The notes beneath the pieces were generated by a model. The model made no database searches. It saw only the letters and a list, made by a program, of their open reading frames with translations, and was not told the origin of the DNA. A DNA stretch of 43,502 nucleotides from Tessaracoccus bendigoensis DSM 12906 (GTDB lineage Bacteria; Actinomycetota; Actinomycetes; Propionibacteriales; Propionibacteriaceae), in contig NZ_FQZG01000030.1 in assembly GCF_900141915.1 (NCBI RefSeq), positions 1-43,502 on the forward strand, written 5' to 3'. Of the stretch, positions 1 to 8,590 are shown one piece after another. The stretch's first letter is position 1. Every line of letters starts with the position of its first letter. A program made the position numbers and the translations under genes.

Positions 1-9
1 TCCGGACGC

Positions 10-113
10 GTCACCAGCACTATCGCTCGACACCAACCGTATTCCGTTGGTAACGAGCCCTACCCCTGGTAACCACCAACCAACGCTGGTAACGAGCCGC
101 CTCCCCTGGTGAC
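10..113. repeat. Array of GTTACCAGC-type 9-mers, period 19-20 bp
   Basis: One forward copy (GTCACCAGC, 10-18) is followed by four inverted copies: GTTGGTAAC 46-54, CCTGGTAAC 65-73, GCTGGTAAC 85-93 and CCTGGTGAC 105-113, with starts 19, 20 and 20 bp apart. A degenerate forward copy may lie at 29-37. The window begins here, so more forward copies may be cut off. The array sits just upstream of the first DUF202 gene. The same motif and period recur at 28512-28634. Function is unknown. Confidence 0.75.
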
Positions 114-153
114 GGCGGCATCCCGATCGGCGCCTCCGACCCCGAGGCACCGG

Positions 154-159
154 TAGGCT
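154..159 (+). promoter_or_regulatory. -10 box TAGGCT of a likely leaderless mRNA
   Basis: TAGGCT lies 7 nt before the ATG at 167, so transcription would begin at or next to the start codon. No Shine-Dalgarno sequence is present in the gap. The same TANNNT plus 6-7 nt layout is seen at many other genes in the window. Confidence 0.55.
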
Positions 160-166
160 AACGACC

Positions 167-529
167 ATGGCGAGGCAGCGTTTCCCCAGATTCGTCTACG
201 GAACCGGCTCCGAACCCGATCCGCGGTTCACCATGGCCAACGAACGCACCTTCCTGTCCTGGATCCGCACCTCGCTGGCGTTGCTCGCCGGCGGCGTCGC
301 ACTCGAGGTGCTCGGTCTCGGCCTGAACGACGCCCTACGCATGGCCGCTTCCCTGATTCTGATGCTCACCGCCGTCGCCGCGGCACCGTTGGCCTACTAC
401 GGCTGGGCACGCAACGAACGTGCGCTTCGCAACAACACCGCCCTGCCATCGTCCCCTCTCGGGATACCGATCACCGTAAGCGTGTCCGTCAGCGCCGTGC
501 TCGTCGCCCTGGCGTTCCTGATGCGATGA
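167..529 (+). CDS. DUF202 (YidH-type) inner-membrane protein
   Basis: A 120-residue protein with three hydrophobic segments (about residues 35-51, 56-79 and 98-119). The first follows the DUF202 signature ANERTFLSWIRTSLALL at residues 24-40. DUF202 is the small three-helix membrane domain of E. coli YidH/YidG and of the eukaryotic VTC polyphosphate complex; its bacterial role is not settled. It overlaps the next gene by ATGA (526-529), so the two are translationally coupled and probably form a heteromeric membrane complex, as the yidH-yidG pairing would suggest. The TAGGCT box at 154 suggests leaderless expression. Family assignment is secure; function is open. Confidence 0.88.
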   Translation: MARQRFPRFVYGTGSEPDPRFTMANERTFLSWIRTSLALLAGGVALEVLGLGLNDALRMAASLILMLTAVAAAPLAYYGWARNERALRNNTALPSSPLGIPITVSVSVSAVLVALAFLMR

Positions 530-864
530 GCGGCGCTCCGTTCGACCCGGGGCTGCAACCAGAGCGCACGAGGCTCGCGTGGCAACGCACCGCACTCTCG
601 ATCTCCATCGGCGCCCTGGCCTTCTCCCGGATCGAAGCCGACGCCCTCGGCCCATGGAGTTGGGTTTGCGCCGTGGTCGGGGCGGTAGCCGGAATCGTGA
701 TCGGGTACTGGTCCCGGGCCCGCTACAACTACACACACCGCACGCTGAAGGCCGGTTCGGCGAAACTCGCGGACGGGCTGCTCCCGCTCGTGGTAGCGCT
801 CGTGGTGTTCGGTGCTGGGATCGTCGCCGTCATGGCCGCACTTGCTGGCAACGCCGCCACCTGA
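526..864 (+). CDS. Second DUF202 membrane protein of a tandem pair
   Basis: A 112-residue protein with three predicted membrane helices (about residues 23-37, 42-60 and 88-108). The shortened DUF202 signature PERTRLAWQRTALSISIGAL is at residues 12-31. It keeps the Glu-Arg-Thr and Trp-Arg-Thr elements of its upstream partner but is otherwise diverged, so the pair are paralogues rather than a recent duplication. The start codon overlaps the stop of the first gene by 4 nt. A strong hairpin at 890-923 follows. Function is unknown; a partner role in one membrane complex is inferred from the fixed pairing. Confidence 0.85.
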   Translation: MSGAPFDPGLQPERTRLAWQRTALSISIGALAFSRIEADALGPWSWVCAVVGAVAGIVIGYWSRARYNYTHRTLKAGSAKLADGLLPLVVALVVFGAGIVAVMAALAGNAAT

Positions 865-889
865 ACAGCAGCGAACCACCGCAACGCGA

Positions 890-923
890 AGGAGCGACCC
901 ACCCTCACGGGTGGGCCGCTCCT
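890..923. terminator. Bidirectional terminator between DUF202 pair and clpC
   Basis: Positions 890-904 pair with 909-923, giving 14 base pairs around one A/C mismatch and a TCAC loop. It lies between the convergent DUF202 and clpC genes. No T-tract follows on the plus strand, which is common in high-GC actinobacteria. Confidence 0.75.
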
Positions 924-939
924 CACAACACGACCTGTC

Positions 940-3435
940 TTACTCTGTGCCGGCCGCCTGCTCAAGGACCGCGTCGTCGACCTTTGCCACCCCGGTGAAC
1001 CGGAAGGGCAACTCCGAGCCCGGCTCAGCGACGTCGACCTGGACGATCTGCCCGGCAGACAATTCCCCGAACAGGATCTTCTCGGCCAGGATGTCCTCGA
1101 CGTCGCGCTGAAGGGCGCGGCGCAGAGGCCGGGCTCCCAACACCGGATCGAACCCACGCTTGGCGATGAGCGTCTTGGCTGCGGGCGTGAGCTCGATGCC
1201 CATGTCCTTGTCCTTCAGCCGCTGTTCGATCTGCGCGACCATGAGGTCGACGATCTTCTCGATGTCCTCAGGCGTGAGCTGATGGAACACGACGACCTCG
1301 TCCACGCGGTTCAGGAACTCGGGACGGAAGTGCTGCTTCAGCTCGTCCGAGACCTTCGCCTTCATCTTCTCGTAGCTCGACTCCGAATCCCCGGCCTTGG
1401 CAAAGCCCAGGTTCACGGACTTCGAAATGTCACGGGTACCGAGGTTTGTGGTCATCACGATGACCGTGTTCTTGAAGTCGACGACCCGCCCTTGGGCGTC
1501 GGTCAGGCGACCTTCGTCCAGGATCTGGAGCAGCGAGTTGAAGATGTCAGGGTGCGCCTTCTCGATCTCATCAAACAGGACCACCGAGAACGGCTTGCGG
1601 CGCACCTTTTCGGTGAGCTGGCCACCCTCCTCATAACCGACGTATCCCGGAGGCGATCCGAACATCCGGGACGCGGTGTGCTTCTCGGAGTATTCGCTCA
1701 TGTCGAGCGTGATCAAGGCGCTCTCGTCACCGAACAGGAACTCGGTGAGCGCCTTGGTCAGCTCGGTCTTCCCGACCCCCGATGGGCCCGCAAAGATGAA
1801 CGACCCACTTGGCCGCTTCGGATCCTTCAGTCCTGCACGGGTACGGCGGATCGAGCGGGACAACGCCTTGACGGCATCTGCCTGCCCGATGTAGCGCTTG
1901 CCGAGTTCCTGCTCCATGCGGAGCAACCGCTGCGACTCTTCCTCGGTGAGTTTGAACACCGGAATGCCCGTTGAACCGGAGAGCACAACCGCGATCTCCT
2001 CTTCACCCACCACGGCCGGAATATCGGAGTCGCCCTGCTTCCAGGCCTCTTCCCTCTCGGCCCGCTGCGCGCGAAGCTTCTGCTCCTCGTCACGCAGCCG
2101 CGCCGCTCGCTCGAAGTCCTGGGCATCGATCGCCGCGTCCTTCTCCAGCTTGTTCGCGGCGATCGCCTCGTCGAACTCGCGTAGATCGGGCGGAGCGGTC
2201 ATCCGTTGGATCCTGAGCCGCGCGCCCGCTTCGTCGATCAGGTCGATAGCCTTGTCGGGCAGGAAACGATCCTGGATGTAGCGGTCGGCCATGGTCGCCG
2301 CAGCCACCAGCGCCTCGTCGGTGATGGTGATGCGGTGGTGAGCCTCGTAGCGGTCTCGGAGCCCCTTCAGGATGTCGACGGTGAGCGCGACGGACGGCTC
2401 GGCCACCTGAATCGGCTGGAAGCGTCGCTCAAGGGCGGCGTCCTTCTCGATGTGCTTGCGGTACTCGTCGAGCGTCGTCGCGCCGATGGTCTGAAGCTCA
2501 CCGCGCGCCAGCATTGGCTTGAGGATGCTGGCGGCGTCGATGGCGCCTTCGGCGGCACCCGCACCCACCAGGGTATGGATCTCGTCGATGAACAACATGA
2601 TGTCGCCGCGCGTCTTGATCTCCTTGAGGACCTTCTTCAGGCGCTCCTCGAAGTCGCCACGGTAACGCGAGCCGGCCACGAGCGCCCCGAGATCCAGTGT
2701 GTAGATCTGCTTGTCGCGCAGGGTCTCCGGCACATCACCACGGACGATGGCCTGCGAGAGGCCCTCGACGACTGCGGTCTTTCCCACACCAGGCTCCCCG
2801 ATCAGCACGGGGTTGTTCTTGGTGCGGCGGCTGAGCACGGTCATCACGCGCTCAATCTCCTTGGTGCGACCGATGACGGGATCCAGCTGGTTGTCGCGCG
2901 CCGCCTGCGTCAGGTTGCGCCCGAACTGGTCGAGGATCTGCGAACTCCCCTTCTCGGGGCCTGCTTCGGGTGCGCCGGACATGGTGGCCTCGCGGCCCTG
3001 GTAGCCAGTGATCAGTTGAAGCACGGTGCTGCGAACCCGGCCGAGGTCGGCGCCGAGCTTGATCAGCACCTGAGCCGCCACACCTTCGCCCTCGCGAATG
3101 AGACCGAGCAGGATGTGCTCGGTACCGATGTAGTTGTGGTTCATCTGCAGCGCCTCGCGCAACGAAAGTTCGAGGACCTTCTTCGCCCGGGGCGTGAACG
3201 GGATGTGTCCCGTCGGAACCTGCTGCCCCTGGCCGATGATCTCCTCGACCTGTTGACGCACGGCCTCCAACTCGATACCGAGTGACTCCAGTGCCTTGGC
3301 TGCGACGCCCTCACCCTCGTGGATGAGGCCAAGCAGGATGTGCTCGGTGCCGATGAAGTTGTGGTTGAGCAGCTTCGCCTCGTCCTGAGCCAGGACGATC
3401 ACGCGCCGCGCGCGGTCGGTGAACCGTTCGAACAT
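940..3435 (-). CDS. clpC: ATP-dependent Clp protease ATPase subunit ClpC
   Basis: An 831-residue Hsp100 unfoldase of the usual ClpC length. It would form a hexamer in the cytoplasm that unfolds substrates and feeds them to ClpP. In order: two Clp-N repeats (about 1-70 and 75-145, each with the [11 protein letters not shown] core), AAA-1 with Walker A GEPGVGKT at 213-220 and Walker [10 protein letters not shown] near 281, the middle UVR-like coiled domain at about 415-465, and AAA-2 with Walker A GPSGVGKT at 550-557. The ATG at 3435 is preceded by an AGGAGGG ribosome-binding site. It is monocistronic, ending at the 890-923 hairpin. In the 120-nt upstream gap I found no convincing ClgR or HAIR operator. 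Confidence 0.98.
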   Translation of the reverse strand: MFERFTDRARRVIVLAQDEAKLLNHNFIGTEHILLGLIHEGEGVAAKALESLGIELEAVRQQVEEIIGQGQQVPTGHIPFTPRAKKVLELSLREALQMNHNYIGTEHILLGLIREGEGVAAQVLIKLGADLGRVRSTVLQLITGYQGREATMSGAPEAGPEKGSSQILDQFGRNLTQAARDNQLDPVIGRTKEIERVMTVLSRRTKNNPVLIGEPGVGKTAVVEGLSQAIVRGDVPETLRDKQIYTLDLGALVAGSRYRGDFEERLKKVLKEIKTRGDIMLFIDEIHTLVGAGAAEGAIDAASILKPMLARGELQTIGATTLDEYRKHIEKDAALERRFQPIQVAEPSVALTVDILKGLRDRYEAHHRITITDEALVAAATMADRYIQDRFLPDKAIDLIDEAGARLRIQRMTAPPDLREFDEAIAANKLEKDAAIDAQDFERAARLRDEEQKLRAQRAEREEAWKQGDSDIPAVVGEEEIAVVLSGSTGIPVFKLTEEESQRLLRMEQELGKRYIGQADAVKALSRSIRRTRAGLKDPKRPSGSFIFAGPSGVGKTELTKALTEFLFGDESALITLDMSEYSEKHTASRMFGSPPGYVGYEEGGQLTEKVRRKPFSVVLFDEIEKAHPDIFNSLLQILDEGRLTDAQGRVVDFKNTVIVMTTNLGTRDISKSVNLGFAKAGDSESSYEKMKAKVSDELKQHFRPEFLNRVDEVVVFHQLTPEDIEKIVDLMVAQIEQRLKDKDMGIELTPAAKTLIAKRGFDPVLGARPLRRALQRDVEDILAEKILFGELSAGQIVQVDVAEPGSELPFRFTGVAKVDDAVLEQAAGTE

Positions 3436-3554
3436 AAAAGCTTCCCTCCTGCTGCCTGACGTGTGGACGCGTCCGGCAGATGCATCTCCAAGCTTACTAA
3501 CGCTCGACGGAGATCCAACGATCCGGGGTTCACCCCCCGCGAACGTGAGTCGTC

Positions 3555-3875
3555 TCAGTGAGCGGCTTCGTAGGCTGCCAGCACGTCTGCCGGGATGCGG
3601 CCCCGGTCGGAAACCTCGTACCCGTTGTCCCTTGCCCAGATGCGGATCTCTGCGGTCCCGCTCCGTCGCCCCTTGGGCGCCGAACCGCGACCCCTCTGCG
3701 GCTTTACCTTCTCGCCGTTCTCAATATAGGGCCTGAGCACCTCCTCCAGCCTGGCCGCGTTGTCGTCACTCAGATCGATTGTGTACGCCGTGCCGGAGAG
3801 CGCGAACTCAACGGTCTGGGTGGCATCGGACCCGTCTAGGTCATCCTTCAGAAATACTCTGATCTCACGTGCCAT
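3555..3875 (-). CDS. lsr2: Lsr2 nucleoid-associated protein / xenogeneic silencer
   Basis: A 106-residue histone-like protein. The N-terminal part (about 1-60, [15 protein letters not shown] onward, beta strands then a helix) makes the oligomers known for Lsr2. A basic linker ([16 protein letters not shown]) leads to the C-terminal helix-turn-helix ending in VSDRGRIP, whose RGR hook enters the minor groove of AT-rich DNA. The start at 3875 is chosen over an upstream ATG at 3896 because AGGAGG sits 5 nt before it and it matches the family start MAREI. Lsr2 bridges AT-rich DNA and silences acquired genes. It is divergent from the NuoD-like gene, with an 81-nt shared spacer. Confidence 0.97.
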   Translation of the reverse strand: MAREIRVFLKDDLDGSDATQTVEFALSGTAYTIDLSDDNAARLEEVLRPYIENGEKVKPQRGRGSAPKGRRSGTAEIRIWARDNGYEVSDRGRIPADVLAAYEAAH

Positions 3876-3956
3876 GATTTCCTCCTCTTGTCTCATATAT
3901 GGTTACTCAATGAACCCTACAAGCCAGGTTGGTTCAGACACAAGGGAAGAACACAT

Positions 3957-5063
3957 ATGCACAACTTCCGACGGTTTTCGATAGGCGAACTTCCAAGCAG
4001 CGGGAGCCAATCGATCTCGTTGGGCCATCGCCATCCGACGAGTACCGGAATCGTCACAGTCGATGTCGCATTCGACGACGACGGCGTGATACGGAACGCC
4101 GATGTCACGAACGGCTACGGGCATCGTGGGGCGGAGAAGCTGTTCGAGGTGCGCGACTACAGGTCGATGATCATGCTCGCCGATCGCCACGACTGGCAAG
4201 CGGCCGCGAGCGGAGAATTGAGCCTTACCCTTACCGCAGAAAGCGCCATGCGCCTCACCCCCACCCCCCGGGCCTCGATGCTTCGCACGATCCTTGCCGA
4301 ACTGGCCCGAGTACACAGTCATCTCGCGTTCCTGAGCTATCTCGCAGACGGTGAGGTCACACCGCGACTATGGCACGTGGTCGACGACATCCGGAATCGG
4401 GTGCTGGCATGGGCAGGCAACCGCGTCCATCCGATGCTGAACCGCATCGGAGGGCTGGCCAGCGATGTGCCGGACGGCTGGCTGGGGTCCCTCGAAGACC
4501 CCCTTGACGATGCTGCGAGGGTGTCGGCGGACCTGCGGGCCTGCCTGGCGCGTGAGACCCGCTTCCGCGGGCTGGCGGTCCTCGATCGGGAGAGGTGCCT
4601 CGGGTACGGGCTCTCCGGACCGGTAGGCAGGGCTGCCGGCCTGGACCTGGACCGCAGGGCCACCGGATACCTGGCCTACGCAGAGCTCTTCCGCCCCGCC
4701 GAGGTGCGCTTGGCAGGCGATGCACAGGCACGCTTCGAGGTTCTGATCGACGAGGTGGGCACATCCATCGACATGATCCGGATGGCCTGCTCACTGGTCC
4801 CCGCTGGCGAGGTCTCAACGCGCCTCTCGCGTCGACTCAAGGTCCCCGAGGGGGAGCACACCGTCGACATCGAGGCGCCCTGGGGGATCGCCTCATGCCT
4901 GATGGTCTCCCGCGGAGGGTCGACCCCTTGGAGGGTCGCGCTACGCACGCCTTCCCTGTCCAACCTCTCGGCCCTCGGGGTCGCGCTCACGGGCACAACG
5001 GAAGAACGCATCCCCGATGTGGTAGCCAGCCTCGGCTACACCATCGGGGATGCGGACAAGTAG
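3957..5063 (+). CDS. Orphan NuoD-like (complex I 49-kDa subunit) protein
   Basis: A 368-residue protein alignable along its length with NuoD: GHRHPTSTG (23-31) against the GPQHPSTHG loop, NGYGHRGAEKLFE (52-64) against GYLHRGMEK, a central helical region, LSGPVGRAAGLDLDRR against the RGPALRASGVDWDLR block, and a C-terminal PWGIASCLMVSRGG with LRTPSLSNL. Known quinone-site residues are changed: the second His of HPSTHG is Thr30, and the Tyr of the RxDY motif is Trp80. No other nuo gene and no hydrogenase cysteines are present. The ATG at 3957 with AGGGAAG upstream is preferred over 3888, which would lie in the lsr2 leader. I recall an extra nuoD-like gene near clpC/lsr2/folK in Streptomyces. 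Its activity is unknown. Confidence 0.8.
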   Translation: MHNFRRFSIGELPSSGSQSISLGHRHPTSTGIVTVDVAFDDDGVIRNADVTNGYGHRGAEKLFEVRDYRSMIMLADRHDWQAAASGELSLTLTAESAMRLTPTPRASMLRTILAELARVHSHLAFLSYLADGEVTPRLWHVVDDIRNRVLAWAGNRVHPMLNRIGGLASDVPDGWLGSLEDPLDDAARVSADLRACLARETRFRGLAVLDRERCLGYGLSGPVGRAAGLDLDRRATGYLAYAELFRPAEVRLAGDAQARFEVLIDEVGTSIDMIRMACSLVPAGEVSTRLSRRLKVPEGEHTVDIEAPWGIASCLMVSRGGSTPWRVALRTPSLSNLSALGVALTGTTEERIPDVVASLGYTIGDADK

Positions 5064-5076
5064 ATGCGTGTGGGGC

Positions 5077-5095
5077 CTCAGGCCTGCAGCCTGAG
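5077..5095. terminator. Small hairpin at convergent gene ends
   Basis: CTCAGGC (5077-5083) pairs with GCCTGAG (5089-5095) around a 5-nt loop. It lies just after the NuoD-like stop and overlaps the last codons of the convergent minus-strand gene. It is a weak candidate terminator for the plus-strand gene. Confidence 0.35.
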
Positions 5096-5686
5096 ATCCG
5101 CGACCTCGTCAAGGTTCAGCTTCGAGAGGTTGACAAGGGTGGGATGCTCATCGTCACCCCAGATATCGTCGATGCTCGGCGAGACGGCAGTGCGTGGGAG
5201 CGGCACGATGTTCGCGGTGTCTTCGGACTCAAGCGCGCCGATCCGGGCCTCCAATGCCTCGACGCGCGCCTGCCGCTCGGCGACTTCAGCGCGCAGCCAA
5301 GCGGCGTTGCCGCGCATCGAACTCAGCTCGGACTTGGCTGAGGCCAGCTGACCCCGCAGCTTGGCGATCACGGCCTGCAGGTTCTCGGCCCGGGCGTTGA
5401 AACGGCTGATCATGGCGACCGACTCGTCATGGAATCGTTCCGCCTGCTCCGAGCGCAGGTCAATCTCGTGCTTGAGCTCACCGGCGTGCCGGACGCGCTC
5501 AGCGCCCAACTCCCGCCAGGCGACATACACTGCGGCGAAGGCCATGACGATGGCCACGACCACCCCCGCGCGTACCAGCCACACTCCCCCGATCATCGAC
5601 GCCAGGGACACCACGGTGCCGACCGCAAGGATTGTGAGAGCGAGAGTGCGTTCCGAAGACTTTTGAGCAGCGCGACGACCAGGCAT
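5078..5686 (-). CDS. Membrane-anchored coiled-coil protein, function unknown
   Basis: A 202-residue protein. The N-terminus is short and basic (MPGRRAAQKSSER). Two hydrophobic helices follow (about 15-35 and 38-57), then a long charged coiled coil (about 60-155: heptad-like runs such as LKHEIDLRSEQAERF and AWLRAEVAERQARVEALEAR), and an acidic tail ending in VADLRLQA. Both membrane helices being N-terminal places the coiled coil on one side, probably the cytoplasm. It looks like a conserved actinobacterial membrane protein but I do not recognise a named family. It lies downstream of DUF3180 with an 81-nt gap and has its own TATACT box 6 nt before the ATG, so it can be transcribed alone. Confidence 0.7.
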   Translation of the reverse strand: MPGRRAAQKSSERTLALTILAVGTVVSLASMIGGVWLVRAGVVVAIVMAFAAVYVAWRELGAERVRHAGELKHEIDLRSEQAERFHDESVAMISRFNARAENLQAVIAKLRGQLASAKSELSSMRGNAAWLRAEVAERQARVEALEARIGALESEDTANIVPLPRTAVSPSIDDIWGDDEHPTLVNLSKLNLDEVADLRLQA

Positions 5687-5692
5687 GCGGTC

Positions 5693-5698
5693 AGTATA
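5693..5698 (-). promoter_or_regulatory. -10 box TATACT of a likely leaderless mRNA
   Basis: TATACT, a near-perfect sigma-A type -10 element, ends 6 nt before the ATG at 5686. There is no ribosome-binding site in the gap. Confidence 0.6.
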
Positions 5699-5767
5699 GG
5701 CCGTGCCAGACCGTCAAACCCGAAGCGACCCGGCGTGTCGCCCGCCCGGGCAATGTCGCGGTAGTAG

Positions 5768-6253
5768 TCAGACAGGCTCGGCCGAGGCCGGATGGTCTTC
5801 GTCGTCCTTGTCCTTGATCACGCACGCCCGTTCGAGCAGGATCCCCGCCCCCGAAAGCAGAAGCGCCGCCACGATGGTGACGCCGCCCTGTACGACCCTC
5901 TGGGACGGCAGCGGCGCGTCGAAGAGCTGAAGGTACCGCATCACATAGACGGTGTGAGCGCCTGCCAGCACCGCACCCGTCATCACCATCGCCTTGCCCA
6001 CCCCCAGGGCGGCGAACGATTCCTGCGGGGACGCCCGATGCTGTTCGCGTCGACGCGGAAGTACCCGACCGTAGATGGCGACCAGCACGGCCAGCACCAC
6101 CAGCGTGATGGGCACCGACCATGGGACGACAGGTGGATAGCTGCCCACCGCCTCAACCACCAGGAGCATCAGCCAGCACACCACCGCACCAGCCAGGACA
6201 GAGATGACCGCCTGCCGTGCCGTCGTCAGGCCGAGCTTTCGACCCCCGCTCAA
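5768..6253 (-). CDS. DUF3180 membrane protein
   Basis: A 161-residue actinobacterial protein with four hydrophobic helices (about 14-33, 44-64, 83-104 and 121-140). A basic loop sits between helices 2 and 3 (LPRRREQHRASPQESFAALG), and the tail is acidic (DKDDEDHPASAEPV). The AALGVGKAMVMTGAVLAGAHTVY region matches what I know of DUF3180, a family found next to folK in actinobacteria. It overlaps the folK stop by ATGA, so it is co-translated with the folate genes. Its function is unknown. The position suggests a link to the folate operon, but this is only guilt by association. Confidence 0.8.
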   Translation of the reverse strand: MSGGRKLGLTTARQAVISVLAGAVVCWLMLLVVEAVGSYPPVVPWSVPITLVVLAVLVAIYGRVLPRRREQHRASPQESFAALGVGKAMVMTGAVLAGAHTVYVMRYLQLFDAPLPSQRVVQGGVTIVAALLLSGAGILLERACVIKDKDDEDHPASAEPV

Positions 6254-6810
6254 AACCCTGTGCTTGCGTCGATCACGATGTCGTCCCTTCGGAGGACACC
6301 CGAGACGTCGACATCATCGATCAACTCGGCGATCGGGCCGTGCCCGGCAATCTCACCGTTGGGGTCGATATCCAACCAGGGCACGAGGACGAAGGCGCGC
6401 TCGTGGGCGCGCGGATGTGGCAGTTCGATATCGTCTTCGGAGATGCGCTTCCCGACCATGATTACATCGATATCGAGCGTGCGTGGACCGTGGCGCAGTT
6501 CGCGGGTCCGGCCGAAGTTCTCCTCGATGGCCGCGGCCCGGTCGAGAATGGTGAGCGGTTCCAAGGTGCTCTCCGCCACAACAACCAGGTTGAGGAAGTC
6601 ATCCTGCTCAAGCACACCGACCGGCTTCGTCTGATACACGGGGGAGACATCCACAATCATGAGGTCGGGCGTCTCTGCCAGGTATTCGACCGCCTCCTGC
6701 AGGATGGCTGCGGAATCGCCCATGTTTGATCCGAGACTCAACACCACTTTGGAGATTGGGCGCAGGTTCCCCAAGGTGTCGACATCGATATCGAATGGAC
6801 CATTAGACAT
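6250..6810 (-). CDS. folK: HPPK, 6-hydroxymethyl-7,8-dihydropterin pyrophosphokinase
   Basis: A 186-residue cytoplasmic enzyme that transfers pyrophosphate from ATP to hydroxymethyl-dihydropterin, the step before dihydropteroate synthase. Visible motifs are LSLGSNMGDS (about 24-33), the pterin-stacking region SPVYQTKPVGVLEQDDFLN, the catalytic HGPRTLDIDV with its two metal-binding aspartates, and LPHPRAHERAFVLVPW. It is slightly longer than the typical enzyme because of about 20 extra N-terminal residues. ATG at 6810 overlaps the folB stop (ATGTCTAA, 8 nt), and its own stop overlaps DUF3180. It is the fourth gene of folE-folP-folB-folK. Confidence 0.96.
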   Translation of the reverse strand: MSNGPFDIDVDTLGNLRPISKVVLSLGSNMGDSAAILQEAVEYLAETPDLMIVDVSPVYQTKPVGVLEQDDFLNLVVVAESTLEPLTILDRAAAIEENFGRTRELRHGPRTLDIDVIMVGKRISEDDIELPHPRAHERAFVLVPWLDIDPNGEIAGHGPIAELIDDVDVSGVLRRDDIVIDASTGF

Positions 6811-7204
6811 GTCTACTCCTGCTGATCGTTACGGAAACGTCTGAGAAATCCTGGGTGAGGGGCGCCTGAGGTTTGTGCACCGTGACGCTCACGTGCTCGA
6901 CCCTCCCGTGCGCCATGCAACGAGCCGCGATGTCGCCTGCGACCGTCTCGATCAGATCGCGCGGCTCACCGGTGATGACAGCCTCAACCTCGCGGGCGAT
7001 ATCGGCATAGCTGACCGTCCGGCTCAGATCATCACTGGCGGTGTCGAGTTCCAAAGACAGCTCGACATCGACCACAAAGGGTTGACCATTACGGCGCTCA
7101 TGCTCGAAGACGCCGTGGTGGCCGGTCGCGCGGAGACCGGTGAGGTTGATGCGGTCGATGGGTACTCTCCTTGTCGAGGGGCTCGCTCCGACTCTAGCGC
7201 ACAC
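6803..7204 (-). CDS. folB: Dihydroneopterin aldolase
   Basis: It cleaves 7,8-dihydroneopterin to hydroxymethyl-dihydropterin and glycolaldehyde. Family features are the N-terminal INLTGLRATGHHGVFEHER block, the central FVVDVELSLELDTASDDLSRTVSYADI, and the catalytic-lysine region VSVTVHKPQAPL. From the only canonical in-frame start, a GTG at 7204 that overlaps folP by 11 nt, the protein has 133 residues but no ribosome-binding site. A consensus AAGGAG (7167-7172) instead stands 7 nt before an ATC codon at 7159, which would give the usual length of 118 residues. I list the GTG start; the ATC start is a serious alternative. Confidence 0.93.
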   Translation of the reverse strand: MCARVGASPSTRRVPIDRINLTGLRATGHHGVFEHERRNGQPFVVDVELSLELDTASDDLSRTVSYADIAREVEAVITGEPRDLIETVAGDIAARCMAHGRVEHVSVTVHKPQAPLTQDFSDVSVTISRSRHV

Positions 7205-8021
7205 CGCGGACCGACCCGCCGGGCGGGGTGGCGCCCGAGAGCAGTTTCAGGGCGACGGCGATCGCGTCGGCCTGGCCCTCCACGTCGTGCGTCCTGACCC
7301 CCCACACTCCATGCAGCGCGGACCAGAACGACAATGCCGCCGTGGCGCCGTCCCTTCCGTGCGGTTCGCGCCCGCCCAACAGATGCCCGAGGAACGCCTT
7401 TCGTGAAGCACCCACCAGCACCCGATGGCCGAGTTCCTGGAACCGGTCGAGGTTACGCAGCACCTGCCAGTTGTGCGCGGCCGTCTTGGAGAAGCCGATT
7501 CCCGGATCGAGGATGATCCGGAACGGGTCGACCCCTGCGGCGACCGCTGCGTCCCTCTGGGAGATCAGTTCTGAGACCACCTCTTCGACGACGTCTTCAT
7601 ACGCCGCGAGTGCCTGCATGTCGGCCGCGTGCCCTCGCCAGTGCATCAGTACATAGTCGACATCGCTTCCGGCCACCACCGAGAACATCTCCGGGTCCGC
7701 CAGCCCGCCGGACACGTCGTTGATGATCCTGGCTCCCGCACCTACCGCGGCCCCCGCCACCGCGGCCCGCGTGGTGTCGACCGAGACCGTCACCCCTTCG
7801 CCGCTCAGCGCCGCCACAACCGGAATCACCCGCCTGGCCTCTTCCTCCGCCGTGACGCGGGTAGCTCCCGGCCGGGTCGACTCGCCGCCGACGTCGATGA
7901 TCGTCGCCCCTTGTGCGAGCATCTCCCTGGCGTGTGCCAAGGCCCGCGAGCCGCTGAGGAAGCGCCCCCCGTCGGAGAAGGAGTCGGGGGTCACGTTGAG
8001 GATGCCCATCACCTGGGTCAC
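7194..8021 (-). CDS. folP: Dihydropteroate synthase
   Basis: A 275-residue TIM-barrel enzyme that joins hydroxymethyl-dihydropterin pyrophosphate with p-aminobenzoate to make dihydropteroate; it is the target of sulfonamides. Diagnostic blocks are GILNVTPDSFSDGG at residues 6-19, the GESTRPGA loop near 46, the pterin-binding LDPGIGFSKTAAHNW in the middle and VLVGASRKAFLGHL. The start is a GTG at 8021, only 3 nt after the folE stop, with GGGAGG across the folE stop as ribosome-binding site. The order folE-folP-folB-folK follows the pathway except that folP precedes folB. Confidence 0.97.
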   Translation of the reverse strand: MTQVMGILNVTPDSFSDGGRFLSGSRALAHAREMLAQGATIIDVGGESTRPGATRVTAEEEARRVIPVVAALSGEGVTVSVDTTRAAVAGAAVGAGARIINDVSGGLADPEMFSVVAGSDVDYVLMHWRGHAADMQALAAYEDVVEEVVSELISQRDAAVAAGVDPFRIILDPGIGFSKTAAHNWQVLRNLDRFQELGHRVLVGASRKAFLGHLLGGREPHGRDGATAALSFWSALHGVWGVRTHDVEGQADAIAVALKLLSGATPPGGSVRGVR

Positions 8022-8024
8022 GCG

Positions 8025-8590
8025 TCACCTCCCGAGGATGAGGCTCATGGCCTCCGCCCGCGTCGCCGGGTCACGCAGCAACCCGCGAACCGCCGAGGTG
8101 ACAGTTCGGCTGCCCGGCTTACGCACGCCCCGCATGGTCATGCACGTGTGCTCGGCCTCGATCACGACGATCACCCCGCGAGCCTGCAGCTGGCCGACGA
8201 CGGCTTCGGCGATCTGGGTGGTCAGCCGCTCCTGGACCTGGAGCCGACGTCCATACATCTCGACGAGCCGGGCCAGCTTGGAAAGCCCTGTCACCCGGCC
8301 GACGGCCGACGGGATGTAGCCGACATGGGCCACCCCGGTGAACGGGAGCATGTGATGCTCACACATGCTGACCAGTTCGATGTCCTTGACCAGAACCAGT
8401 TCCTCATGGTCGATGTCGAAGGTGGTGCCGAGGATCTCCTCCACATCGGCGTCGTAGCCGGCACCGAGTTCGAGCCACGCCTTGGCCACCCGCGAAGGTG
8501 TGTCACGCAGGCCCTCGCGGTCCGGATCCTCACCGATGGCGGCGAGCAGTTCACGCACGGCCGCGCTCGCACGCGCCAGATCGACAGCCA

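Noticed and set aside
3436-3554. ClgR or HAIR operator before clpC
   Set aside because: Only partial matches (GTTCGC and a GTTC/GAAC pair 9 nt apart) were found, none close enough to a known consensus.
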